Of a stretch of 64,000 bases of DNA, positions 41,707-54,380 are shown piece after piece. Position numbers and translations under genes: made by a program. Under the pieces are notes generated by a model, which ran no database searches, was not told the DNA's origin, and was given only the letters and a program-made list of their open reading frames with translations. Each line of letters starts with the position of its first letter. The first letter of the stretch is position 1. The stretch is from Brienomyrus brachyistius (lineage: Eukaryota; Chordata; Actinopteri; Osteoglossiformes; Mormyridae): assembly GCF_023856365.1 (NCBI RefSeq), contig NC_064552.1, positions 806,001 to 870,000 on the forward strand. The letters are read 5' to 3'.

Positions 41707-44700
41707 TCAGGGCTTTGGTGAGCAGCCCATCTGCTTCACTAACTGCAGGAGCAGAGCTTCGATCTGGTCCACCTGTAACACATGGTCCAGACGTGAAAGA
41801 CAGACAGCCGTAGAGCCGGCCCCACGGTCAGGCTCAAACCACGGTCAGGCTCAAACCACGGTCAGGCTCAAACCACGGTCAGCCTCAAACCACGGTCATA
41901 TTCAGTCGCATCCTCACCTTCTGCTTCAGATCATCACAGCAGCAGGAGCTCAGTGCAGTCCGGGTGGGTTCTGTGGGACACAATCCTGGTTAATAAGGCT
42001 GCCCCTACTCAGGGGGTTCACACGGCCTGCACCGGGAAATTTGAACCTACACACCATTGCAGACGCCTGGGACCAGCTCTGCTTCCTCCCTGCCAGACTC
42101 CTGCTGGATGTCAGCTTTAGCCCCATCTTTTCCCATTACCTTATCCAGGCAGCCTAAGAATACAAATTAATTTTGAAAACCCCACAAAGATACAAGCAAG
42201 AAAAGCCTCCATTCTCTCCTCTAAGCTTCAGGAGGGACACACGCACCCTGCTGTAATAGTGCCGGAGGGGTAAGACCGGATCCAACGCTCTCTGGATGCT
42301 GAGGTGAAGGTTCTGGATGACGAACGGTGTCACTGGATCTATCCGGCAGAGTTGGACTCCGGACCTGAATGGGCTCATTACATCTGGGAACACGGGCTGC
42401 GTCTGTGGGTCCAACAGCGGTGGCAGACTCCCAATCGCTGGGACCGGCGACAGGCCCCTCCTCCTCCCCCTTCTCCAGCAAGCCGTCCTTCAGCGCGGAG
42501 TTGATATCCACACCAGCCTCGCCTCCATGGCTGGTCATGGTCAGCAGGTTGTAGGTACCGTCAAAGCCATGGGCACAGGCCAGGATGGGAGCATCCAGCA
42601 GCAACTCAAAGCGTCTCCTCATGGATGCAGGCCACGGGCTGGGTAAGGGCACCATCCCTGCAGGAGGGACCGTGTTCAGCCTGAGCCCAACGTGGTTTAG
42701 ACCATGACCCCCACCTACTGAGCAACCCGCAAAGCCGCTCCGGGTGCAAGCCCCGCCCCCTGCTCACCTGTGAGTGCACACCGGACGATCCGGAATGGCA
42801 GGTCCAGGTGGGCGCTCGTGATTGGCCGGAGGCCAGAGAGCGGCACGCGCTCAGTATTCCCGTAATCCGCGTAAACGACTTTCGCCTCAGAGTCACCAAC
42901 TTCCAGGACGACAGCTCTGTACCACTTCTTATCACCTAAGGTCGCACAGGAAGTCAGCGGCCGCGAACCCAAATGGACCTCTCACAGAACCTTTCCCATG
43001 CTGACTGGAAGGACACCCGAGAACCAGCACACCACCCTGGACGCCCTCACTCCAGTCACATGACAGTCAGTCAGTCATATCAAAGATGTTAAACACTGGA
43101 TGGCTGAGACTGGCACGACACACAGATGTTTATTTATAACACTGATCATTTGATAAATTCCCCTCAGGAATGCCCTCCCCCTTCAGCACACTCCCCTCCC
43201 CTCCCCATAGCATGAGCCCAGGGGTCCCAGACACCAAGTACTGTTATCTCAAGACAGACATAAAATTAGTAGCTTTCTAGAATTGCGGGTTATTGCAGCG
43301 GAGGAGGGAATTATGGGTCTCTGAGGACCAGCAGCCCAGTCTCATTACAGCTCCAGCTGCTCCTCTCAGCTTTACTCGTGCGGAATATATTCACGCTGTT
43401 TCCCCCCCCGCAGACCGACTGGAGCGTCGCCATAACACAACGGCACAAATGCAACTGGGGGTAAGGGCCTTGCTCAGGGGGGCAACGCTGACATCACTCT
43501 ACCTTCTGACCACAGAAACAGCTTCCTAACCCAGTGAGCTACACACCACTCTGCACACTGGTCTCTACTGTGACACAAGGGGCACCCCCCCCCAACTCTG
43601 CAGTCACTGGTCACTCAGTAAGAGGACATGCCCTACCTGAGAATTGGGCACAGCAGGCTGCCCCCGGCTCAGGCAGAGCAGGAAGGTCTTGTGGACGGCG
43701 GCTGCAGTGCTCCTGCAGGGTCCCCATCAGGGTATGGAGTTTCTCTGCACTTACTGCTGGCAGATAACCAGATGATTTCAGACAGTGACATTAATGTGCC
43801 ATTGTGTGCATGTGTGTCTGTGTGCCTGTTCTCACCCTCAGTCTCGTCCAGCAGGTAGAAGTGCCCGGGGCTCAGCACCCCAGCCACACGCGCCTGAAAC
43901 GTCACGTTCTGCTGCAGCTTTGCCGTCTGCCAGGCCGTGGGGAAGGAGGCGCCCAGCGGGACCGCAGCAGCGTCGCTTTGGCCCGAGCCCTTGTCTGCTC
44001 ACACGGGTCAGACACACCGACGTGCGGCTATCAGCACGTAACATGGGCACACCTAGAACCCGCACCGCCAGAGATGGGTCCAACGAGGGCTGCTCACCTG
44101 AGGTGCCAGAGAGCCCACTCCCAGGGGTGGAACTGGCCAGCCCCTCGGTCACCAGCAGGGCGGCAATACTGAGACCATCGTGCAGCAGCTCCATGCCATA
44201 GCCCCTCTCGGTGATGTGAAGAGCCCTACCCTTCAGATGGGTGCCCACACAGAAGGCCTGGAACTTCTGCAGAGCCTTGGCCGACCACTGTCTCCCCAGG
44301 GGCTCCACACCTGGGTTGGGGGAGGTAAAGAAGGTGATTTTATGGCATAAACACTGGCTGACTCCAAGACCCCTCAAGTTCCCGAATTCCCAGTTCAGTT
44401 CCTTTTTGCAATAAACCTCAATCACGCAAACCATCCTACCTCACGCAATCTTTTTTCTTGAGCTTTTTACAGAAGTGACACCTGGTTTTTCAGGTGCCAA
44501 ATTACAGTGCATCCTGAGAACCCGTGCATACACACACACACGCACCAAGACACACACACATGCACATAGACAGACACACACATACAGACAGACCAAGACA
44601 GACGACAGACAGACCCAAACCTGCAAGCCAGCACCGCAGGGCCTGAAAGGGAACCTTCAGGTGTTCAGGGTGGATGCTCCTGAGGTCGGCCCAGTCCACA

Positions 44701-47700
44701 ACACAGGTGTTCCCATAGTCCACAAAGAACACCTCCACCTTCCCATCTGGCAACATGCTTTGGACCATGGCCCGGTACCAGAACCTATCGCCTGTGCCAC
44801 ATGGAACCAGTGACAGTCCAGTATGAACACTGCAGGCTGATACATAATCAGCTATGGGCAACATTTCAATGCAGTGTTTATGACAGGTCATGTACTCAGG
44901 GATTGCACCCAGGGCTTGGCTCGGCTCTCCCACATGAGGGAGGGGGCAAAGATCTTACAGCACCTGGGAACTGGGCACAGCAGGGCCGTCCCACACTGGC
45001 CACCAGGACGGCGTCACTGCTCTGACTGTGCTTTTCCAAGTCAGCCATCAGCGATGCCAGGGTGCGAGTGCCTGGAAGCCAAGTCAACAGCCCAAAGCTC
45101 CGTTAGCGACCTTGCAGCTACCAAATCTGGCCCCTGTACTCTAGCACAAATACCCAGACAGCACCTTGGGAGCTGCTTCGGTGGCAGAAGAACTCTGTGG
45201 GGCTCTCTATCACGGTGACCGTGACATCCACCAGCTCTCCGTCAGCAGGCAGCTCTGCATTTGTCCACCGCAACTCCTCCTCGGGCTTGACTGCTGCTGT
45301 CAATCAAAACACAGGCACGCCCAATGCTGAGACTCCATAGGCCACTGCCATTATCAATCAAAACACAGTCACGCCCAATGCTGAGACTCCATAGGCTGCT
45401 GCCATTGTCAATCAAAACACAAGCATGCCCACATTAAGAGCTTTAAACTACCAGGAGAGCTGGGAGCCTTGTCATCCTGGCCTGGAACGTGCTCTCCACT
45501 GTCGCAGAGGGCGTATCCGGTGTTGACCAGCACCTCGGCCACCCCCATCGCGGGGTCGCTGCCCTCATCCAGGAGGGACACGAGTGCGGTGCTGCCCCTC
45601 TCTCCCAGGACCTTCATCTGTAGAAAGCGGTTGCAGACAATTTTCCTCAGCATCACGACAGACGCCTCGGTCCAGGTGTCTGACATCGGCTTCACACCTG
45701 CAAGGGCCCAGGAAGGAGAAATCGAAAGCTGAATCCCCTCCGAGGAGAATGAAGGGCACTGGCAGTGGAGCTGGGGGTTGGGGGGTCAGGGTTGGAGTCA
45801 GACCTGCCAGGGAGCAGGGGATGGCCTGTGTGGGCAGCTTGAGGAGCTCAGGCCCAATTGGCCGCAGCTGGTCCAGATCCACCTCCTCCGAGTTGCCGAA
45901 GTCGATGTAGCCCACACAGATGCGCTGCTCCGTGGAGTAACCCAGAACCTTGGCTCGGTACCACTGGCTGTCCTCTGAGAGATGCAGACTCTCAGTCGGG
46001 GCTCAAGGGCCAGGCTGGGATTGAGTTAGGAGCCGGGCCACCTTGGGAAGGCCTCACCTGAGAAGCGGCAGCAGCAGACAGAGCCGGGGGCGGGCCGGAA
46101 ATCCGGGTCGGCGGCCGTCCGCATGCAGTGCTCCCGCAGGGCCTGCTGCAGCTCCTGGATCGCACCTGCAGCAGCCGACCTACCCTGTCACACCAAAACC
46201 AGCACAACTGTGGCGACCCCTGGGTGACAGAGCAATACTGACCAGCATTGTCCAGCTTCTGGCATATGAGGTCGTCGGGGGACTGCAGGTGGGTAACTAC
46301 GACAGAAAAGACGTCCCCCACGCCCTGTGTCAGCGGGCTGGGGGGGCAAGACTCCGTTTTCCTCCTTCTTGCCAGCTGAAGATTTCTTGAAGTTGTCCAG
46401 AGCAGCAGATAGAATGGAGTCTGGAATAGACAGTCAGAAGGGTCGTGACCATGAACGACAACCCAGGACCGTGGAATCAGGCTGCGCACTGCTTAAGCCC
46501 AGTGCATACTTCAGTCTTCCGCATGTGCTGTCAGGCTGGGCACTGCTTAAGCCCAGTGCATACTTCAGTCTTCCGCATGTGCTGTCAGGCTGGGCACTGC
46601 TTAAGCCCAGTGCATACTTCAGTCTTCCGCATGTGCTGTCAGGCTGGGCACTGCTTAAGCCCAGTGCATACTTCAGTCTTCCGCATGTGCTGTCAGGCTG
46701 GGCACTGCTTAAGCCCAGTGCATACTTCACACTTCCGCATGTGCTGTCAGGCTGGGCACTGCTTAAGCCCAGTGCATACTTCAGTCTTCCGCATGTGCTG
46801 TCAGGCTGGGCACTGCTTAAGCCCAGTGCATACTTCACACTTCCGCATGTGCTGTCAGGCTGGGCACTGCTTAAGCCCAGTGCATACTTCAGTCTTCCGC
46901 ATGTGCTGTCAGGCTGGGCACTGCTTAAGCCCAGTGCATACTTCAGTCTTCCGCATGTGCTGTCAGGCTGGGCACTGCTTAAGCCCAGTGCATATTTCAC
47001 TCTTTCGCATGTGCTGTCAGGCTGGCCCCCCCCGCTTGGTGAATTTTATTGCCAAGATTTCAAAATGCCAGAGTAGTGTTGTTAGTCTAAAATAGCATAT
47101 AATGTCTGGACAGTATGAAAAATTAGATATGCGAGTACATCCGACCCTCCTCATACAGCTGCTCACCATAACTACAACTATTCTTCCTGTATTCTTTCAT
47201 GGCTGACTGCTGATCTGTAAAAGTCCACACTGCCATCTACTGGAGATACCTAATCAATTACCTTGCACAGGTGTAGTCGATGTGCACGGATGTACAAGGT
47301 TTTTGCTAGACATAAAACCCTGGGCTACACATGCACAGACAGCAGCTGTCTGCAGCCAAACCCTAATTTTACGACATATTCCTTCATCCGCAACAGAAAC
47401 CACATGCGGAAACATGAAGTATGAATTGGCCTTAGATAAAACTGCTTACTTAACTTGCATTAAGGTCCATTACTCTGCCTCAGAAAATATTTAACTGCAT
47501 AAATGTGTGAAAAACCAGCCACTTAGCTCAAAGTCAGTCAAAGTCAAGCAGTGGGAGTGAAACGGCAAACGTATCTGTACCGAAGATTGTAAGTACAGCA
47601 TGCATATGTACCGAACGAATGCAGCAAATGGGGAACCTTTGCATGTTTCCCCCGAGCCACATTCAGAAAGGGGCGGGAGAAGCCGCACCACTACGTCGCG

Positions 47701-50700
47701 ATGTGAAGCTGAAGGTGAATACAGCACAGGTAGTGCTTTGCATTATGGAAGACAATACCTGTGTTGCACAGTTCATATATGGAGCTGAAAGCTGCTAAAA
47801 TGAACAGTGCATAATCGGGTACAGTTAATTTTCTAAAGGTGCACCTTAATGGACATTAATCTTATTTTTATTTACTTGAGAGAATATTTATTTGGATTTC
47901 CTTTTAAGTAATGTTACTCTATCAGTAGGTTGCAGCAGTATTGACAGGCCTTTCATTTAAGATGGTCATAGTCTGTTCAGTAAACCACCGGTTCATAAGG
48001 AAAAAGAAGAGTAACTTGTGTTTCTTTTACCCTGCTGTATGAAAACGTACCAAACCATGACTTCAAAGCCAAGGTACGCAGTGAAATACAGTGTACCGTC
48101 ACATCCCTGCCCAGAAGACAGGGGGCGCCCTTACCGATGTCTTGGCTTCGCGGCTCCATGGTAGCATAGCCGTTTTCCACCAGAAACATGCTGAGCTTGC
48201 TGCCTGTGGGAGCGGAGTTTCAGCCCACGGCCAGCGTCTGCTTTTCAATGCCGTCCATATTTTCTCACCCCGAAGGACCTGCTCTGCCTTACCAACGGCG
48301 GTCAGCTCCATATCTACTGCCCAGGCGCCCCCGTCCAGTGTGTCCACCACAGTCACAGCCAGGCTCTTCCCTGCCACCAGCTGCCTGACGATGATGCTGC
48401 ACTCCTCCGGCCAGCCGCTCATCACCGCAGTAACACCCGCTACCTGACACTGGACTGCCTGCACACAGCAGCACAGCACTGTGTGTATCACCACTAGACC
48501 CAGCCCCAAAACAGGTGATACTCTCCACCAGGAAGACTGCAAGCACTATGGATGTACCGGGGGAGTGGGAGGCGGCGAACTGGGATTCCCACGGCAGCTT
48601 CTTCATGCAGTGTAAGTATCTAAAGGGGGCTTTACTCACGCATGGTGGGATGCGATCCACACAGGAGGCCAGCGGTCTGATCCTGTCCAATGGCACAGCC
48701 TCCTCATTGCCGTAATCCATGTAGAAAATCATGGCGGTTTTCTGAGAGATGTCCACGGACCGCACCACACCTCTATACCAGTTCTGGGGGGGGGGGGGGG
48801 GGGGGGGAACAGCTTCTGAGACATTCCACAGCTATGACCCTGGTACTATCCCAGCTTTAGGAGAATTCATATATACATAGTTCACAAAGGCATCTCTAGA
48901 GGGCACTCCAGAATCGCATTAGGAAAGGAGAAGCTACTGAGCCAATGAGATGCAAAGAGAGGCCAGATGGGTGTGTCCTCACTCGATCCTGGGAGTACAT
49001 CACGGCACAGGCCTCTCCGCAGTCTGGCATGTACTCCGTGCCCGTCGAGCCCACATACATCTTCTGCAACGCCACCGTCACGCTCCGCAGGGACTCCATC
49101 ACAGCCTTTGACTCGATGTGCATGAAGAACTTCCCAGGGTTCCTGAACTCCACTACAGTGGCCTAAACACAAGAGCTGATTATTTGATTACAGAAGCCCA
49201 CTGAGAGCAAGATTCAGTTAATCAATCAGAGGTAACCCTCATGTGATTTACACCGGTAAGAAAGCAAATGAACCTGAAACTGTGCTCCTCGTATCTCATT
49301 CTTGGGGAAGTCATGCAGGTAGAGTTTCTGCAGGGGACTGGCCACCCCTGCATCACCCTGTGGGAAGCATGCCATACGATGTGGCCCTTACACAGCAAAG
49401 CAGCCCCGCATCAGGTCACTGTGAAAGAGCCCCTTACCTTGGGAAGCAGGCTCCTGGAACTAGCTGTGCTAGGTGAGGCTAGCAGCTCCTGGGGTTCCTC
49501 ACTTTCAAAAGAAATTAAACCTGTGTTATCAAGGGCTCTGGCTCAGATGGGTAGAGTTAAACCTGTGTTATCACAGCCTGTGGCACAGAGGGTTAAATCC
49601 AGACGTCTGCCTGGTTACCATGGGGATCGCTCTGGCGTGTCTGGCTTGCACACATGCCGGTGTGCGGCCCAGTCCTTGGTCTGGCATGTCACGGAGCAGT
49701 AGTGCACCCTCTTACACCGCATGCAGCGGAGGTTCCCTGTAAACAGCAAACTGGTGAAATCAACAATGTGACAAGAACTAATCGGAGGCCCCCTGACAGT
49801 CTGCCAAGAACCTCACAACTTTAAAAGAATCAATGGGCATAGAAAAAGAAACCATACAGAATAACTCACCTTACCATCCACCAGCCCAGGCTAACATGTT
49901 GTGTGAAGGGTGCAGAGGTACTGATTAGTTATAAAACATTGGCACAGGGTTTCACAGCCCCCTGCACGTGAGACATGCCACACAGAGCGCTGCTTCGGTG
50001 AGACCATGAGCTGACGAAACTGAAAGCACTGCTTCACTGCGACCATGAGATGACCACACTGAAAGCACTGCTTCACTGCGACCATGAGGTGACCACACTG
50101 AAAGCACTGCTTCAGTGTAAGCCTGAGCTGACGAAACAAAGCACTGCTTCACTATGACCATAAGATGACCACACTGAGAGCACTGCTTCAGTGTGAGAAT
50201 GAGCTGACCTTGTTGGGCGCAAAAGTTACACAGCTTCAGGAGACTGGCAGCGATGATGGTGGGAGAGACCCCCATGCAGATCTTCTGCGGGAGGAAAGAC
50301 AGCTAGTGGGGTTGTGACTGGGTCAACCGGCAACACAGATATTTATAGGGCATTATGAGCCTGCAAAGCCCAGAAAGGTGTCGACACAGAGACGCTACTC
50401 ACAGCACAACCGTTTCCTGTGACTGAAGCAGTTTTGTTCTCTGTATTTAGCTCCAGTCCTGGAGGATGGCAAAGTTCAGACATACAATAACCATACGTGA
50501 GACAGGGTAAGAATAGAACTGAGGTGTGTGTCAGTTTATGGCCCAGACCACACAGCTGTAAACGCCATACCAGCGCTGAGACTGCCCCAGGGGACCCTGG
50601 GCATGCTGCTGCAGAGTGCCTGTGGCTCCAGGGTCCCCTGCTCTCGCTGCTGGGACACAGAGTTGATTGTGGGGTTTTTTGGCGCTTTGGGATGCGCCTG

Positions 50701-50733
50701 TGGAAATGTGTTGTTCATGTTCCCAGCCAGCAT
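41707..50733 (-). CDS. TDRD1: Tudor domain-containing protein 1, 24 coding exons, about 1136 aa
   Basis: Germ-granule scaffold of the piRNA pathway that binds symmetrically dimethylated arginines of PIWI proteins. Minus-strand exons: 50733-50571, 50458-50403, 50284-50209, 49736-49619, 49501-49438, 49357-49274, 49162-48983, 48783-48640, 48458-48293, 48203-48135, 46420-46243, 46165-46058, 45974-45804, 45697-45452, 45296-45165, 45071-44964, 44791-44621, 44310-44098, 43994-43836, 43744-43637, 42935-42768, 42657-42247, 41970-41918, 41772-41707. MYND finger [21 protein letters not shown] starts near residue 90 (motif shown in part). Four Tudor cores: [57 protein letters not shown]-terminal CCCDDLKQK as in the human protein. 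Exon 11 has one surplus base in a 7-C run; all other phases agree. The frame is open upstream of the chosen ATG to its acceptor, so the N terminus may be longer. AATAAA at 41696-41701. Confidence 0.94.
41818..41895. repeat. 17-bp tandem repeat, about 5 copies
   Basis: Unit cacggtcaggctcaaac, in the last TDRD1 intron. Confidence 0.93.
45301..45432. repeat. About 57-bp tandem repeat, 2.3 copies
   Basis: Copies of 'caatcaaaacacaggcacgc' plus 'ccaatgctgagactccatag' in the intron between exons 14 and 15. Arm 1 keeps a single copy. Confidence 0.9.
46480..47030. repeat. 54-bp minisatellite, about 10 copies (arm 2)
   Basis: Same unit as at 39427-39650, in TDRD1 intron 10. A variant (cttcacacttccgc instead of cttcagtcttccgc) occurs twice. 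Long frames through it on both strands are spurious. Confidence 0.97.
49950..50205. repeat. About 39-bp minisatellite, 6 copies
   Basis: Units of 'gaccatgagatgaccacact' plus 'gaaagcactgcttcactgc' in TDRD1 intron 3, adjoining exon 3. Confidence 0.9.
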
Positions 50734-50837
50734 CTTGGCACGCCTCTTACACTGGTCGAAACAGAGAGCGCAATGAGTCCAGGCACTGGGGGTTTTGAAA
50801 GAAATGTGATATGGACACAATATGTCTTTCTTCATAA

Positions 50838-50839
50838 CT

Positions 50840-50873
<34 letters not shown>
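50838..50873. repeat. (TA)n microsatellite
   Basis: About 16 TA repeats just upstream of the first TDRD1 coding exon. Confidence 0.97.
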
Positions 50874-50874
<1 letters not shown>

Positions 50875-53800
50875 TAAAAAATAGTCCAATTACCAAATTT
50901 ATTTGACATAAAATCTCAGCACATAAAACCCAGAACAAAATCATGTATTCTTTCAATAATTAACTTAAAAAAAATAATAGTTCTTTCGTGAATCAAAAAA
51001 AAAAAGAAAATATTCTTCGCTGGGTACCCTAATGCTAAAACAAAATAGAAGGACAAAATAGGAAGCTCTTCATGCTCCTTCGGCTGGAAGGGAGAGGCAA
51101 AAACGCGGCGTGGTTTCTTGGTCGACGGCTCATCCTGGCAAGGGAGGCAGAATTTGGTAGCAAGAAAGTAGTAGTTTAGGCGCCACTAATGCCGGCGGCA
51201 ACGTTCATTTCTCACCCCGCTCACTCACAGCGACTTGTAACAGTCCGCCAGCCTCCGCAGAGCGCATGTCGCACCGAGCTGTCGCGATATTACCAAAATA
51301 TGCCTCATTCACTTAAAACACAGAACTAGTGCAATAGCCAGGTAAGCTAAAGGGAAAAAAATATATAACTAGAGAAAAGGCAAAAATTGCTTAAATAAAA
51401 TAAAAGTACACACATAGCGTTACATAATGAAATAGCAGAATGTGTGTATACACGTGTGTATGTATATATCCCACTAAATACAGAAAAAAAAAATCAATTG
51501 CAAAATATGTAGGTTACACATCAACACGGTCAAAACAGTATTAAAATAAGCCAGGTATTGCGGGACCCAGCGTGTCTGTTCATATCTCAGGACTTAAATT
51601 TTAAAACGGGTTTGTACGTAATTCCTCGCGCGCAGCGGTCTTAACTATTCATTTCATCTTATTAGACACTAACTTATTAATCAGAATTTTAACAGCACAG
51701 ACACCACTTCAGTTACAAGCGGCACCGACAGCGGGAACGTAATTTCTAACCGTATGAAGCACGTAGAATCCCCGCCACGCCCGCTACCGCCATGCACGTG
51801 TAGCGACCGGCGATTCGACCCCAAAAGGCAGCCAGTAGCAGTTGTGAAGGCCGGAGTTTATTTCCAGCGACAAATTCAAGCAGATTCTCACGAGAATTGT
51901 ACATAGCGCAATAGGGAGGTGTGCAACAGAAAGTATATTCAAAATATAATATTCATACAGAATGAAATAAACACAAAACGTCCCTATAACCAAATGAGAC
52001 GTAATTAGAAATTCCATCTAAATGCTGTTTAGTCCTGCGTAGCTATAATTTACAGCCAAAACACCATGTTAAACAATAACACCTCTCGAACACAATTAAT
52101 AACCTTCTTAAAATAAACGGAGCAGTCCGCGACAGCATCTCCTCAAATTACACTAATCGAGGGAAAAGGAAAAAGTTTATTACAAATTTTACAGAAGTTC
52201 CTTTCCGATATATTGATAAATTATAACGTGGGGGATATAATCAACACTACTAAAGGAGATTTTATTTTAATAATTAAAACAATAGGATTTACTAATTATC
52301 AAGTTTTTGGGTTAATGTTGGCGGAGAGCTGAACTGCAGATCTTACCACCGCCAAATCCAAGCGGATTCTGACGGGAATTGGTGCTGAAACTCAAAAAAA
52401 AAAAAATGCATCGCTGATTGCTGCCACCCCTACAACACTCAAGTAGGCACCTTTGTGGCGGAACCAAAAAGTACAGACTAAACCAACGACATACATATGT
52501 AAGTATAAACCGTCACAAATAATACGTGTCATAGATAATATGTACATTTATAATAAAAAAAAATAAAGGAAGTTCATAAAATCCACAACTATATATTAAC
52601 ATAGCTACACATGCAGATAATCCAGCATTCACTGGATGATTAACTTCATAAGGACGGTAACCCGACATCCTGTATGGAACCGAAGATGCGCTTCTGCTTC
52701 GTACGTAACGTACGATATTTTGTGAGGACATTCTTAACCGAATATATATTACCTTCCAGTCCAAACCAAACTGCTGGCTACCCCGCAGACAGGTGACACG
52801 TGATCCCACAGCCCACGTGGGGAGCACGCGCTGCCACTGCTGCGTAGGATGGGCAATACCACTTCCACTTCTATCCGATTAGACTCTGTACTAATGTTGG
52901 TGGCGGTGGGCGATGCAGCGATATTTTATCGTAACCGGTTACAGTTGTATCCACCATACACATTTCAGAGGTATAACAAGAATCGCCATGCAATACTACA
53001 TTTACGTTTATTTAGCAGACGGATTTGACCAAAGCCTCCTCTAAAGTGTGACGAAAATTTTTGTCAAATATGTACGGTCATATTTACATTGCTATTACAA
53101 AAAGCCTGCTAGAACGTGTTAGACTTCATGGCTAGTTCGTTCAGAATCACCAATAATTTATCGCAGGTCGTCTAACGTTTTTTTTTCTCATAGAAACCCA
53201 CCGAAGTGCAGCTTCACTGGACTTCAATGGGTGCGTTCAACTTGGGCAGCTGTCTGCAGCTGACGTGACGTGGAGCGCCATCTGCCGGCGGCTGCAGGGG
53301 TGGAGTATAAACTGACTGCTGTCAAGTCGGACTTCTACTCCTCGAATTGTGCGAGACCTGACTGCAATGGCAGCACTGCCAGAAGGGTGTAGATAAATCT
53401 ACACAAATATCACCTGCATGCATATTACTTCTTTTACAATAAGTACCCCTGATCCCAACTGTTAGCAGTGAAAACAAATAAACTATTGTGTATAGTGGCC
53501 CGGTGTAAAAAAAATCTAATACATTTATTAATCCCTCATTTATTCAAAGTTTTTATTGTCATGTACAGAGTACAATGCAATTCTTACTTGAATGGCTTCT
53601 TCACAGACTATAGACGATTAAACAAATAAAGCAGCACAACATTACAGTAACTAGCAACAAAACAACTAACTTACGTGTACTATTAAAGCATTTATGTCAT
53701 TTATTTAAACTTTATTTTACCAGGTAAATTAACAGAAAACCAGTTCTCACTGCTTTATATGCTTTTCAGGAGAAATAGCAGATAATGCATTGGAACTTCT

Positions 53801-54120
53801 TGGGATACAATCGTCTTGCGTATGACTAAAATCTTCAGCCAATAAGGGCAAAGGTGTGTCGTCACGGAGGCGATTCCAGTTTGTGCAGCAGACTGAGAGG
53901 CGCTGCACGAACTGTCTTAAGTCGTCTTGCCCTCGCGAGGTTTTTGTACCATGTGACATGGTGAGGCGTGGTGACGTTCTGCAATGCCGGCTGAAGTCGG
54001 ACAAAAATCTAACCATAATGCATTGCGTCGGGACCAGAATGCATTGCATTAAGCCAGCGCTGTAAGCGACTGCATCCAATGGCACTTCTGTATTCACTGG
54101 GAAAGCTAGATGTTTGTTGG
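50874..54120. other. Gene-free AT-rich interval upstream of TDRD1
   Basis: No convincing coding exon. The TDRD1 promoter and non-coding 5' exon should lie at its left side: the ATG exon begins with an acceptor at 50751. A short GC-richer block at 51080-51280 is a candidate. Around 53220-53340 ('ggtgcgttcaacttgggcag') and 53700-54120 the sequence looks like old interspersed repeats, unidentified. Confidence 0.45.
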
Positions 54121-54124
54121 ACAA

Positions 54125-54285
54125 ATGCTTCCAAGCGTCATTTCCAGGGAAGTTCAGCGTCTTTGGGGCAGAGGGCGGGCCAGGACGCCGGGCTGCTGCA
54201 TGATGATTGGCGAAACTGTCAAAGGGGCTGCACCTCTTTTTGATTGACAGCATTTTAAAATTATATTTCGGCATCTGAGCGTTTC
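54125..54285 (-). repeat. Unnamed element, copy B (inverted relative to 38860-39015)
   Basis: Reverse complement of copy A over about 150 bp; see that entry. It lies at the right edge of the segment that I infer was inverted. Confidence 0.75.
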
Positions 54286-54299
54286 AAGTTGATTGTGAG

Positions 54300-54345
54300 C
54301 TAATTATCCTATACCATACAACCAATGCAGCTTCAAATTTATGTC
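54300..54345 (+). repeat. 46-bp direct repeat, left copy
   Basis: ctaattatcctataccatac and onward to atttatgtc. One mismatch with the copy at 54624-54669. The pair flanks the TDRD1 exon 24 remnant. Confidence 0.95.
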
Positions 54346-54380
54346 TGTGCAGGGGGGAGAGTTAGACAATCCGCGCAGGC

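Larger units (their letters stand above)
44292..47411 (-). repeat. Inverted repeat, arm 2 (long arm, inside TDRD1)
   Basis: Covers TDRD1 exons 18 (part) to 11 and most of intron 10. It is the reverse complement of 39036-40788 apart from a larger minisatellite and the extra 1.06 kb with exons 14-12 and most of exon 11. The arms are separated by 3.5 kb that hold exons 19-24. Confidence 0.93.

Noticed and set aside
46327..47095. Frames of 188-249 codons with [15 protein letters not shown] repeats
   Set aside because: 54-bp minisatellite in TDRD1 intron 10; the same in arm 1.
53747..54274. 175-codon minus-strand frame upstream of VWA2
   Set aside because: Its first part is the repeated element also found at 38.9 kb; no known protein similarity and no conserved domain is visible.
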